In this document: in pieces, positions 50,825-57,200 of the stretch
Position numbering within the stretch: position 1 is the stretch's first letter
Layout of the letters: every line of letters begins with the position of its first letter
From: Winogradskyella costae
GTDB taxonomy: Bacteria > Bacteroidota > Bacteroidia > Flavobacteriales > Flavobacteriaceae
NCBI RefSeq assembly: GCF_013403865.1
Contig: NZ_JABFDK010000001.1
Location: 992,001 to 1,056,000 of the forward strand
Direction: 5' to 3'
DNA length: 64,000 nucleotides
Position numbers and translations under genes: made by a program
Notes under the pieces: generated by a model
What the model was told of the DNA's origin: nothing
Databases searched by the model: none
The model's input: only the letters and a program-made list of their open reading frames with translations

Positions 50825-51070
50825 TTAAAGCGTTTTTAAGCTTTGTTCTTTAGACGATTTATCAATTTTGAAACAACTTTTTTGGTGCTCGTTAATTAAA
50901 AAATGAATCTTTAAAAGAAAACCTACAGCATCTTTTAATACATCAGTTTTCAAGGTGTTTTCTCGACTGCATAAACAACGAATTGCTTTTGCGAGTTTTA
51001 GTTCACTTTGTTTTTGCCATTTAAAGTGTGACGCACTTGGAGACTTATTTTTAAAAGTTAGTCTTCTTTC
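50825..51070 (-). pseudogene. Open frame of about 80 codons without a start codon
   Basis: Between an in-frame TAG (51071-51073) and the TAA at 50825-50827 the minus strand is open for 81 codons. It reads like real protein: KQSELKLAKAIRCLC, then LKTDVLKDAVGFLLKIHFLI. There is no in-frame ATG or GTG; only a TTG lies mid-frame. It may be a decayed gene, or a small gene with an unusual start, or chance. No family was recognised. It begins immediately after the tRNA-like array. Confidence 0.3.
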
Positions 51071-51101
51071 CTAAAGATGGATTATGAGTCCATTTCAAAT
51101 A

Positions 51102-51173
51102 CAACATCTAAAGTGTTGCGCGTCTACCAGTTTCGCCACAAGACCATTTGGTCTTGGTAGGATTCGAACCTAC
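51102..51173 (-). ncRNA. Circularly permuted Leu-type tRNA-like RNA
   Basis: Order on the minus strand: T-arm GTAGG-TTCGAAT-CCTAC (51173-51157), acceptor 3' strand CAAGACC, four-base loop AAAT, acceptor 5' strand GGTCTTG (a perfect 7-bp stem), TG, D-arm GCGAAACTGGTAGACGC (51136-51120), G, then anticodon arm CAACA-CTTTAGA-TGTTG (51118-51102). All four arms of a tRNA are present, but the chain ends fall in the variable loop and the acceptor stem is capped, so no CCA end exists. The D-arm sequence is Leu-type. Read strictly, the anticodon is UUA. Confidence 0.75.
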
Positions 51174-51186
51174 ACATTGATCTACT

Positions 51187-51238
51187 GCTTAACCGAACTT
51201 AGCTACTTCCCGTTAGAGAAGACAGGATTCGAACCTGT
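51187..51238 (-). ncRNA. Permuted tRNA-like module lacking an anticodon arm
   Basis: T-arm ACAGG-TTCGAAT-CCTGT (51238-51222), then acceptor stem CTTCTC/GGGAAG with a TAAC loop (51221-51206, one U-G pair), TA, and D-arm GCTAAGTTCGGTTAAGC (51203-51187). Only 13 bases separate it from the T-arm of the next module, so an anticodon arm is missing. Spacing of TA and D-arm matches ordinary tRNAs. Confidence 0.7.
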
Positions 51239-51262
51239 GTACATAGATGGTGGTTATTATTT

Positions 51263-51323
51263 GGCTAATAACCGAAGCCTTCAAGTCAAGTTGAATATAA
51301 AAACCTCATACTAAACAGTAAGG
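51263..51323 (-). ncRNA. Degenerate tRNA-like module
   Basis: A small stem CTTACT-GTTT-AGTATGAG (51323-51305) in T-arm position, a capped stem TTCAA-CTTGAC-TTGAA (51295-51280), and a D-arm GGCT-TCGGTTATT-AGCC of exactly 17 bases (51279-51263). Same T / capped acceptor / D order as the two clear modules downstream. Confidence 0.5.
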
Positions 51324-51334
51324 ATTTATACAAT

Positions 51335-51399
51335 AGTGCTATACCGAAACACTTAACAAGACTTGCTTGATGTGGAAGCAGTAGGATTACTCACTGCTT
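51335..51399 (-). ncRNA. Degenerate tRNA-like module
   Basis: A 7-bp stem AAGCAGT/ACTGCTT with a 10-base loop (51399-51376) in T-arm position, a short capped stem CAAG-CAAGT-CTTG (51369-51357), TTA, and a D-arm AGTG-TTTCGGTATAG-CACT (51353-51335). Repeats the order of the other modules. Confidence 0.45.
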
Positions 51400-51526
51400 T
51401 AATATTTTATTTTGGTGTTCGTGAATGCTACGCATTTCGAACCTACATGTTCATTATGAAACAAGATTTTAACTCAACAATTTTTATTTTTATAAATAAG
51501 ATTCGTTGAATGCGTAAAAACGCATT

Positions 51527-51568
51527 TCAGTCTGGCGAGCCATCCAATTGCTCAATGCTTCCTAATAG
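51527..51568 (-). ncRNA. 5' half of a Phe-type tRNA, ending at the anticodon
   Basis: The minus strand reads GGAAGCA, TT, D-arm GAGCAATTGGATGGCTC (51553-51537), then GCCAGACTGAA, which is the 5' side of a Phe-type anticodon arm up to the GAA anticodon. It then departs into an unrelated 7-bp hairpin (51509-51526, AATGCGT/ACGCATT). No 3' half follows in place. Confidence 0.5.
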
Positions 51569-51666
51569 TTTAAAGAACTTATATTAAGCTCTGCTAGATT
51601 CCTTTTTCTAGCAGAGCGCTACTTTTAAAAGTCTGATTCCGAAAAGACTTCTAATTAATTACACTG

Positions 51667-51702
51667 CAAATATTCTGAGCTATTGCGCAATCTTTTTGCG
51701 TA
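51667..51702 (-). promoter_or_regulatory. Operator B and -7 box before the tRNA-like array
   Basis: TGCGCAA-TCTTT-TTGCGTA (51684-51702, one mismatch to the palindrome) nine bases from AATATTTG (minus, 51674-51667). The flanking bases match operator A (AATTACACT-x-CAAATATT). It points toward the array and slipin, immediately after the stop of the TPR gene. Confidence 0.7.
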
Positions 51703-51708
51703 GTTAAA

Positions 51709-52248
51709 TTATTTTTTGTTTTTCTTCTTTTTTTTCTTCTTGCTCTTAGTTTTTTTAGTCTTTTCAGGTTTCATTTTATCATTAACTCTTTTAATTTCAG
51801 AATCGATGAAGCTTATAAAACTGTTATTGTAAACGTGATTTTTTGCGAGCTTTAAAGTCTTTAATGCCTTCTTGTATTTTTGAAGAATTTCAAAAAGTTG
51901 CCCTTGAAACAAGTAAACTTCCCCTTTGTTTAAGCCTTTAACGGTTAGAGAAAAGTCAATAAGTTTTTGAGCTTCGTCGTAGTCTTCATTCCACATTAAA
52001 ACCAGAATGTATTTTGAATACACTTTGTGAAAATCTAGTTTGTTAGCCAAAGCCTCTGCGTAATAGTGTTTGGCTTTTTCATAATCACCAAACTGCTCAG
52101 CTTGTAAGCGTCCCATTAAATACAAAGCATAAGCGTTGTCTGCTTCGTAGGATAAGGCGTAGTTTAGATTTTCTACAGTTTCTTCTAGTTCGTATGGATA
52201 AGCATCTATGGCTTTAAGCACGTAGTTGTTTAACAAATTCGTATCCAT
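51709..52248 (-). CDS. TPR-repeat protein with polylysine tail
   Basis: A 179-residue cytoplasmic protein of TPR-type helices (AYALYLMGRLQAEQFGDYEK, about 55-74, and following pairs to about 150), ending in a strongly basic tail, about 19 lysines in the last 28 residues. The tail suggests binding to RNA or ribosomes. It starts four bases after the prfH stop, so it is co-translated with PrfH. Function unknown; a role as scaffold or RNA-binding helper in RNA repair is inference. Confidence 0.75.
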   Translation of the reverse strand: MDTNLLNNYVLKAIDAYPYELEETVENLNYALSYEADNAYALYLMGRLQAEQFGDYEKAKHYYAEALANKLDFHKVYSKYILVLMWNEDYDEAQKLIDFSLTVKGLNKGEVYLFQGQLFEILQKYKKALKTLKLAKNHVYNNSFISFIDSEIKRVNDKMKPEKTKKTKSKKKKKKKNKK

Positions 52249-52252
52249 TGTT

Positions 52253-52963
52253 TTAATTATTTAATTGATTACGCAATTCATTTTTTAATGCGCAACGTTG
52301 TTTTTTAAATTTTTTTACAATTGTATTTTTCTTAAAATCTGTGCCTTTAAAAACCTGTACAGGATTACCTCTTTCTAATGTTAAGTGGTTTTTCCATTGG
52401 TTTTTTACGCCAGATTTTAATGATTCTAATTGTACTACTGTTACTTTTTCCTGTAAGCGTGCTTTTGCTATTTTTCTGTTTTGATGTTGCGAGCGACTAT
52501 CCATAACCAACACCTGTGTTTTTGTAGGTAGATGCGTTGCTCTAATAGCAGAACTTACTTTGTTTACATGTTGTCCTCCAGGTCCAGAACTCTTAGTGGC
52601 TTGATAGGTGATATCTTTTTCAAGAATTTCAAATTGTTCACTTTTTCGTATTTCATATAAACCAACAAACCAGTTTTTCCGCTTGTGTTGTGGTCTAAAA
52701 GTTGAAGTGCCAATCCACTGAATTGTACCTATCCACTGACTTAAAAACCGACTTAGGTTGTTTCCTTTGAGCTGAACGGTTACAGATTGCAACGTCATGT
52801 TTTCAATACCTTTTTCTCTATGTAGGATTTTATATTCAATATCCTTGTTGTTAACAGATTCTAAGAAATGTTTTAGAATTTGAGCCACAACCCAACTGCA
52901 TTCTGCTGGTCCCCTACCAGAGGTTATTTGTATTATTTTAGTATTTATTAATGGTTTTCCCAT
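52253..52963 (-). CDS. prfH: Peptide chain release factor homologue PrfH
   Basis: A 236-residue class I release-factor homologue lacking the usual codon-recognition length. The catalytic GGQ is in SSGPGGQHVNKVSSAIRATH (about 129-148), followed by DSRSQHQNRKIAKARL. PrfH proteins are known partners of RtcB and are understood to release peptides from ribosomes damaged in the decoding centre so that RtcB can reseal 16S rRNA. Here prfH and rtcB are separated by TPR, array and slipin but stay on one strand. Confidence 0.92.
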   Translation of the reverse strand: MGKPLINTKIIQITSGRGPAECSWVVAQILKHFLESVNNKDIEYKILHREKGIENMTLQSVTVQLKGNNLSRFLSQWIGTIQWIGTSTFRPQHKRKNWFVGLYEIRKSEQFEILEKDITYQATKSSGPGGQHVNKVSSAIRATHLPTKTQVLVMDSRSQHQNRKIAKARLQEKVTVVQLESLKSGVKNQWKNHLTLERGNPVQVFKGTDFKKNTIVKKFKKQRCALKNELRNQLNN

Positions 52964-53042
52964 GATATATGTTTTCTAATAAAATCCTTGAGCTCCTATT
53001 GTAATGGCGCTTTTAGATAATTTAATTTGTGACGATATGAGA

Positions 53043-53088
53043 TATTGATGCCATATTTCGAGCGCACTAAGCGCAGGAAATATCAATA
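53043..53088 (-). other. Long hairpin upstream of prfH
   Basis: The minus strand folds as TATTGAT-ATTTC / CT / GCGC / loop TTAGT / GCGC / TC / GAAAT-ATGGC-ATCAATA: 16 base pairs with a small symmetric internal loop and one five-base asymmetric bulge. A second hairpin (TTTAGCA/TGCTAAG, about 53132-53151) lies upstream. The 61-codon frame in this stretch is not convincing, so this is probably a structured leader or RNA gene. Confidence 0.5.
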
Positions 53089-53163
53089 CTACAAGTGTCT
53101 TGATTTTGTAATAATTGTTTTGAATAATGTGTTTAGCAGACTTGCTAAGAATGGAAAACAAAA

Positions 53164-53198
53164 AATCCGAAACAGTTTTTAATTGGCTTCGGATTTCT
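53164..53198. terminator. Inverted repeat after the 24-codon ORF
   Basis: AAATCCGAA and TTCGGATTT arms around a 16-base loop, with an A run on the plus side (T run on the minus strand). A plausible terminator for the small transcript from 53345. Confidence 0.45.
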
Positions 53199-53222
53199 CA
53201 TTTATAAATTTGAAAAGTTTAT

Positions 53223-53297
53223 CTAACGATAATCACGAAGCATCACAAAAGGCAGTATTCCTTTTGGATCGTTTTGATATGTTATAAATAAACTCAT
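53223..53297 (-). CDS. Possible 24-residue microprotein
   Basis: ATG at 53297 to TAG at 53223: MSLFITYQNDPKGILPFVML plus RDYR. It has its own near-perfect promoter (53345-53377), a leader hairpin (AATTCAAC/GTTGAATT) and a downstream inverted repeat, which together look like a complete small transcription unit. Amphipathic, not clearly a membrane toxin. No homologue recognised. The RNA itself may instead be the product. Confidence 0.35.
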   Translation of the reverse strand: MSLFITYQNDPKGILPFVMLRDYR

Positions 53298-53344
53298 AGT
53301 TTCTAATTTTTAATTCAACGTTTGTTTTTGGTTGAATTGCGATG

Positions 53345-53377
53345 CAAATATAAACGGTAATATTTTAAACTTCCAAA
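53345..53377 (-). promoter_or_regulatory. Strong consensus promoter for a short transcript
   Basis: On the minus strand TTTG (53377-53374), 21 bases, then TATATTTG (53352-53345): both elements match the Bacteroidota consensus exactly. The only frame downstream before the inverted repeat is the 24-codon ORF. Confidence 0.65.
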
Positions 53378-53530
53378 TTTAATTTTAAATTAATTTACTG
53401 TTAATCAAATGTTTAGCTTTGTTTTTAGAGTATAGAATACCTGTCCGCAAATGGCAGATTATCTAACAAATTGAAGTGCAGTTATTTGCGCTTTAGGCAT
53501 ACATGAGTATCAACTTCAAAAAAATTAATA

Positions 53531-53564
53531 AAAAAAGCATCCTTTTTTATGAGGATGCTTTTTT
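53531..53564. terminator. Bidirectional terminator
   Basis: AAAAAAGCATCC (53531-53542) and GGATGCTTTTTT (53553-53564) form a perfect 12-bp stem with A and T runs. It ends the minus-strand orphan gene. The plus-strand stretch 53400-53530 has no gene that I can support. Confidence 0.85.
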
Positions 53565-53736
53565 AACTTGAATATTTCTAGTTTTACCTATTTCTCTACA
53601 CTACAGAAATAGCTTTTCAGCATCCGATTTTGTAAAAAATGTATTGTCATAGGTTCCTTTTTTCTTTGTTTATTGTGCAAATATGCAAGAATTAATGGAT
53701 AAGTTACAAACTTGGGATAACATTTATTCACTAAAC

Positions 53737-54342
53737 TCATTTTCTAAAAAACGAAAACAGTCTGTTTTTCAAGGATATATTTTTAGTTTTAGCGACAATA
53801 GGACTACTGTAATATATGACTTTTTCAGAGTCTATTTCCATTATTCGAACTTGTTTCTTTTCTTCAATATTTTTACACTTATTTAAAATATTCAGCACAC
53901 TTTTTGCATATTCTATTGTTTTAGTATTTAACTTATCTATTGAACCTTTTGAGTAATTCATATAGTCATATCCATCTAATGAGTAATGTAAATTATAAAA
54001 TTCCCAGTATACATTAGACTCAGAATCAAAATTGTAATCTTGAACAATGTTAAGGACATATTTCTCTATACTTTTCGGGTCATCAGTACTTACTATCTTT
54101 TTACAATTTTCTTCAATTTTCATGACTAGAAAATCGTCTTCATCAAAAATGTTGTAAGCCATATTTCTCAACATTTTCATTGAATTATCTAGTCTATAAT
54201 TAATATTAACGACTTCAAATATTAAAGAATCCTCTTTTAATTTTTCTTCTAATAATTTTGAATTATATAACCAATTTTCAAATTCTTCTATTGTAATATT
54301 GTTAACCAATACATCAAATATTTTTAGTTTTAAAACTTCCAT
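53737..54342 (-). CDS. Orphan 201-residue protein under operator C
   Basis: No family recognised. It is an acidic, mostly helical cytoplasmic protein: EEFENWLYNSKLLEEKLKED (about 19-38), FDEDDFLVMKIEENCKKIV (about 66-84), then a mixed segment with tryptophan and tyrosines (VYWEFYNLHYSLDGYDYMNY), and a basic C-terminus. The general look (EEFENWLY-type start, about 200 residues, AT-rich) is that of immunity or antitoxin-like accessory proteins, but this is impression only. Operator C and a -7-like box precede it by 16 bases, placing it in the same regulon as rtcB. Confidence 0.7.
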   Translation of the reverse strand: MEVLKLKIFDVLVNNITIEEFENWLYNSKLLEEKLKEDSLIFEVVNINYRLDNSMKMLRNMAYNIFDEDDFLVMKIEENCKKIVSTDDPKSIEKYVLNIVQDYNFDSESNVYWEFYNLHYSLDGYDYMNYSKGSIDKLNTKTIEYAKSVLNILNKCKNIEEKKQVRIMEIDSEKVIYYSSPIVAKTKNISLKNRLFSFFRK

Positions 54343-54358
54343 TTTTTATTATTTGAAG

Positions 54359-54394
54359 CAAATTTCAGGTAGAATTACGCAATCTTTTTGCGTA
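54359..54394 (-). promoter_or_regulatory. Operator C and -7 box before the orphan gene
   Basis: TACGCAA-TCTTT-TTGCGTA (54376-54394), a perfect 7-bp palindrome with a five-base spacer, nine bases from GAAATTTG (minus, 54366-54359). Same geometry as operators A and B. It lies in the gap between this gene and the divergent WYL-oxygenase gene, so it could also control the regulator itself. Confidence 0.7.
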
Positions 54395-54423
54395 GTTACT
54401 ATTTTCTTTTAAATTTAATGTTT

Positions 54424-54457
54424 TAGACCTGCTAGATTTTTAAAACCTGCAAGGTCT
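54424..54457. repeat. Degenerate palindromic hairpin
   Basis: AGACCTGCTAGATTTT and AAAACCTGCAAGGTCT are imperfect complements (12 of 16). Related in design to the hairpins at 16798 and 49458. Confidence 0.4.
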
Positions 54458-54478
54458 TATTCCGACAAAAGAAGTCTT

Positions 54479-56212
54479 ATGGCAGTAAACAAAAACGCAT
54501 TAATTAGATATAAAACCATTGATAAATGTCTTCAAAATCAGTTTAGACAATGGACACTTAACGATTTAATTGACGCGGTTTCTGATGCACTTTACGACTA
54601 TGAAGGTAAAGATGTAGATGTCAGTAAGCGAACTGTGCAATTAGATTTGCAAATGATGCGTAGCGATAAGTTGGGATATAATGCACCAATTGTAGTTTAT
54701 GATCGCAAGTTTTATAAGTATGAGGATGCAGATTATAGTATTACCAATAGTCCAATTTCCAATCATGATTTGAATAAATTATCTGAAGCAGTTTCTTTTT
54801 TAAAACAGTTTCAAGGCTTTTCTCATTTTAATGAATTAGGCAGTATGGTTCAGAAATTGGAAGATCATGTTTATACCCAAAAAACGCACGAGAGGTCCTT
54901 AATAGATTTCGAAAAGAACGATAATTTAAAAGGCTTAGAATTTTTAGATCAGTTGTATCAATTTATATTAAAAAAGGAAGCGATTGAAATCACGTATCAA
55001 TCTTTTAAAGCACGAAAAGAAAGTACTTTTATATTTCATTCTTATCTACTAAAAGAATTTAGAAACCGATGGTTTTTAATTGGAAAACGCAGAAAAAATG
55101 AAGGTATCATGAATTTAGCTTTAGACCGAATTATCTCCGTCAAAAAAAGCAATATTCCTTATATCTTTGATACAAATTTTGACATTGACACGTATTACAA
55201 AAATGCTATCGGAGTTTCTGTAAGCCCTACATTACAACCCGAAAAAGTAGTCCTTTACATCACCCACAAACAAGCTCCTTATGTGCTAACGAAACCTTTT
55301 CATCATTCGCAAAAAGAGGTCGATAGAGATCATTATGGTGTCACCATTTCTTTAGATGTTCAATTAAATTTTGAATTAGAAAAAGAGATTTTAGGTTTGG
55401 GTGAAGGCATAAAAGTGATTGCACCAGAACGCTTAAAACGAAATATAACAGAACGCTTATATGATGCCGTTGATACATACGAAACTGAGATTAATGACAA
55501 AAGCCTAAGAACGATTGCAAAACGCTTAGAACATAAAGGTTTTGGAATACTCAATCATGTCTACACCAAACGTGACATTAGAAAATTAAAATCGCGATTT
55601 GATACTTATTTTAAGGAACATAATGAGCAGACTTTTGGTATGCGCGAAGTGCTAAAAAAGATGCCCGAATTAAAAGATATTCTATTCAATCAGAATTTTA
55701 GAAAAGTGGTAAAATCCATTGATAAACACGCCTTTTTAACCAAAGCCATATATTTTGACAAATCACCAAAAGACAATTGGTATGTGACATGGCATCAAGA
55801 CGTACCGATTAATGTTTTAGAGAAAATTGATACAAAAGGCTTTTCATCTTGGACAAATAAAAAAGGGGTTATAAGTGCACGTCCGCCAGAGGAAATTTCT
55901 AAAAACACATTTTCAATGCGAATTCATCTCGATGATACCACTATTAAAAATGGAGCACTTAAAGTGATTCCAGGTTCTCATAATAAACAGTTGAGTACTG
56001 AAGAAATTAAATTAATTAGCACGAATTCTATTCCTTTTGTGAGCGAAGTATCATCTGGAGGTGTACAATTATTAAAGCCATTATTGTTACATGCATCTTC
56101 AGAAACAACGGCTCAAAAAAGACGGCGTGTTTTACATTTAGAGTTTTCGTCTATAGAGTTACCTAAAGGATTGAATTATGCCGAAAGAGAAAATTTATTT
56201 AGTAATAGTTAG
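54479..56212 (+). CDS. HTH-WYL regulator fused to a PhyH-type 2-oxoglutarate oxygenase
   Basis: A 577-residue fusion. Residues 1-75 form a winged helix-turn-helix (WTLNDLIDAVSDALYDYEGK, then SKRTVQLDLQMMR). A WYL domain spans about 130-345 (IEITYQSFKARKESTFIFHS, FRNRWFLIGKR). Residues about 350-565 look like a phytanoyl-CoA dioxygenase-type Fe(II)/2OG enzyme with the metal triad in WHQDVPIN (HxD, about 440) and LLLHASSE (distal His), and a 2OG-binding Arg in RRRVLHLEF. WYL domains sense ligands, probably nucleotides, in many defence and repair loci. It is divergent from the operator C gene and so is the best candidate regulator of operators A-C. Its last 18 bases overlap the convergent ABC gene. 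Confidence 0.85.
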   Translation: MAVNKNALIRYKTIDKCLQNQFRQWTLNDLIDAVSDALYDYEGKDVDVSKRTVQLDLQMMRSDKLGYNAPIVVYDRKFYKYEDADYSITNSPISNHDLNKLSEAVSFLKQFQGFSHFNELGSMVQKLEDHVYTQKTHERSLIDFEKNDNLKGLEFLDQLYQFILKKEAIEITYQSFKARKESTFIFHSYLLKEFRNRWFLIGKRRKNEGIMNLALDRIISVKKSNIPYIFDTNFDIDTYYKNAIGVSVSPTLQPEKVVLYITHKQAPYVLTKPFHHSQKEVDRDHYGVTISLDVQLNFELEKEILGLGEGIKVIAPERLKRNITERLYDAVDTYETEINDKSLRTIAKRLEHKGFGILNHVYTKRDIRKLKSRFDTYFKEHNEQTFGMREVLKKMPELKDILFNQNFRKVVKSIDKHAFLTKAIYFDKSPKDNWYVTWHQDVPINVLEKIDTKGFSSWTNKKGVISARPPEEISKNTFSMRIHLDDTTIKNGALKVIPGSHNKQLSTEEIKLISTNSIPFVSEVSSGGVQLLKPLLLHASSETTAQKRRRVLHLEFSSIELPKGLNYAERENLFSNS

Positions 56213-57109
56213 GAAAATTTCTTCATCCGTTTTAAGGTTTTTTGAGTGCTCAATAAAAATAGATTCTGATTTATACATTGCTTCAATCAACCATGAATTA
56301 CCATTAAAATAGGACCTTTTCACAATGGCTTTTAAATTGGATTGTGCTACAATCTTAACCTGATTAGCATAAACAAGTCCATATGGTTCTATGACATTGA
56401 ATTCCCCAAAAAACGATGCAATTAATGGGCGTTGAGGATTTTTATACAAGTTTTGAGGAGTGTCTTTAGCTATGATTTCTGCTTCATTAAGCACAATCAT
56501 TTGGTCTGCAAAACCAAGCACATCATTTCTGTCGTGAGTAGCAACGATACAAGCTATATTTTTTGATTTTAAGTAATTAAAAACATTACGTCGTAAACCT
56601 TGTTTTTGAAAATTATCAATATGACTAAACGGCTCGTCCAATAATAAGATTTCGGGTTCTTTTGCTAATGCTCTTGCAATGGCAACACGTTGTTTTTGAC
56701 CTCCACTTAAGAGTTTCACTTTGGTCTTAGCAAAGGCTTCAAGCTCTACGACTTTTATTAATTCCTCTGTACGTTTCTGCTTTTCTTCAGGGTAAAAGCG
56801 AGATAAGTGTTTTCCTATATTTTCTTCAACTGAAGTTACTGGCATTAAATCGAATTCTTGTGTCACGTATTTTATAAAATCGTAACCCACAACCAAATTA
56901 TATTTTGGCCCTAAGATTTCTTCATCTTTCCAAATAATCTGTCCTTGTTTTAAATCGTGCTCGCCATATATAAGTTTTAACAGCGTACTTTTACCCGACC
57001 CACTTTCTCCAATGACAGCAAGGTTTTCTCCTGCTTTAACTTTAAAATCAACAGCTTTTAAAACCTTAATTTTAGAATACCCGAAAGTGACGTTTTTTAC
57101 TTGAAGCAT
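56195..57109 (-). CDS. ABC transporter ATP-binding protein
   Basis: A 304-residue ATPase subunit. Walker A is GESGSGKST (about 34-42), the Q-loop is YVTQEFDLMP, the signature is LSGGQKQRVAIARA (about 135), Walker B is ILLLDEPFSHID (about 155), and the H-loop is VATHDRND. The C-terminal 80 residues form an extra domain like those of importer ATPases, with regulatory or metal/anion-specific roles. No permease gene is adjacent, so the substrate is unknown. Confidence 0.88.
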   Translation of the reverse strand: MLQVKNVTFGYSKIKVLKAVDFKVKAGENLAVIGESGSGKSTLLKLIYGEHDLKQGQIIWKDEEILGPKYNLVVGYDFIKYVTQEFDLMPVTSVEENIGKHLSRFYPEEKQKRTEELIKVVELEAFAKTKVKLLSGGQKQRVAIARALAKEPEILLLDEPFSHIDNFQKQGLRRNVFNYLKSKNIACIVATHDRNDVLGFADQMIVLNEAEIIAKDTPQNLYKNPQRPLIASFFGEFNVIEPYGLVYANQVKIVAQSNLKAIVKRSYFNGNSWLIEAMYKSESIFIEHSKNLKTDEEIFLTITK

Positions 57110-57148
57110 ATTACAAAAATACTACATCGCTAAAGAATTGTCATAAAA

Positions 57149-57178
57149 AAACCGTCCCGATTAACATCGCGACGGTTT
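57149..57178 (-). terminator. Terminator after the FG-GAP/UnbV protein gene
   Basis: AAACCGTC and GACGGTTT arms with an inner CGA/TCG pair; on the minus strand a T7 run follows. Confidence 0.8.
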
Positions 57179-57200
57179 GGAATTATTTAGAGACTCTAAA

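Larger units (their letters stand above)
51077..51617 (-). ncRNA. Array of tRNA-like modules, several circularly permuted
   Basis: A minus-strand region, not protein-coding, with many tRNA arms. D-arm-like 17-base hairpins with GG loops lie at 51537-51553, 51263-51279, 51187-51203 and 51120-51136, plus a 19-base one at 51335-51353. Canonical T-arms with TTCGAAT loops lie at 51222-51238 and 51157-51173; degenerate ones at about 51430-51446 and 51376-51399. Stems in the acceptor position are closed by short loops instead of being open: 51357-51369, 51280-51295, 51206-51221 and 51139-51156. A canonical anticodon arm with CAU lies at 51077-51093. The leader starts with an 11-bp perfect hairpin (51588-51617). 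Operator B (51667-51702) lies just upstream; slipin and rtcB lie downstream. Individual arms are read directly; function is inference. Confidence 0.75.

Noticed and set aside
51084..51314. 76-codon plus-strand ORF across the tRNA-like array
   Set aside because: It includes GFEPVYIDGG and GRIRTYT, typical of false ORFs read antisense to tRNA T-arms. The RNA on the other strand explains the openness.
50600..51708. Ordinary tRNA genes
   Set aside because: No module has a linear acceptor-D-anticodon-T order with a pairing acceptor stem and CCA position; arms are permuted, truncated or capped.
52976..53161. 61-codon minus-strand ORF before prfH
   Set aside because: The codons run through a long hairpin and its flanks. 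The hydrophobic and basic composition could be chance; better explained as structured RNA.
53683..53886. 67-codon plus-strand ORF
   Set aside because: Mostly antisense to the operator C gene, which has the better promoter, length and composition.
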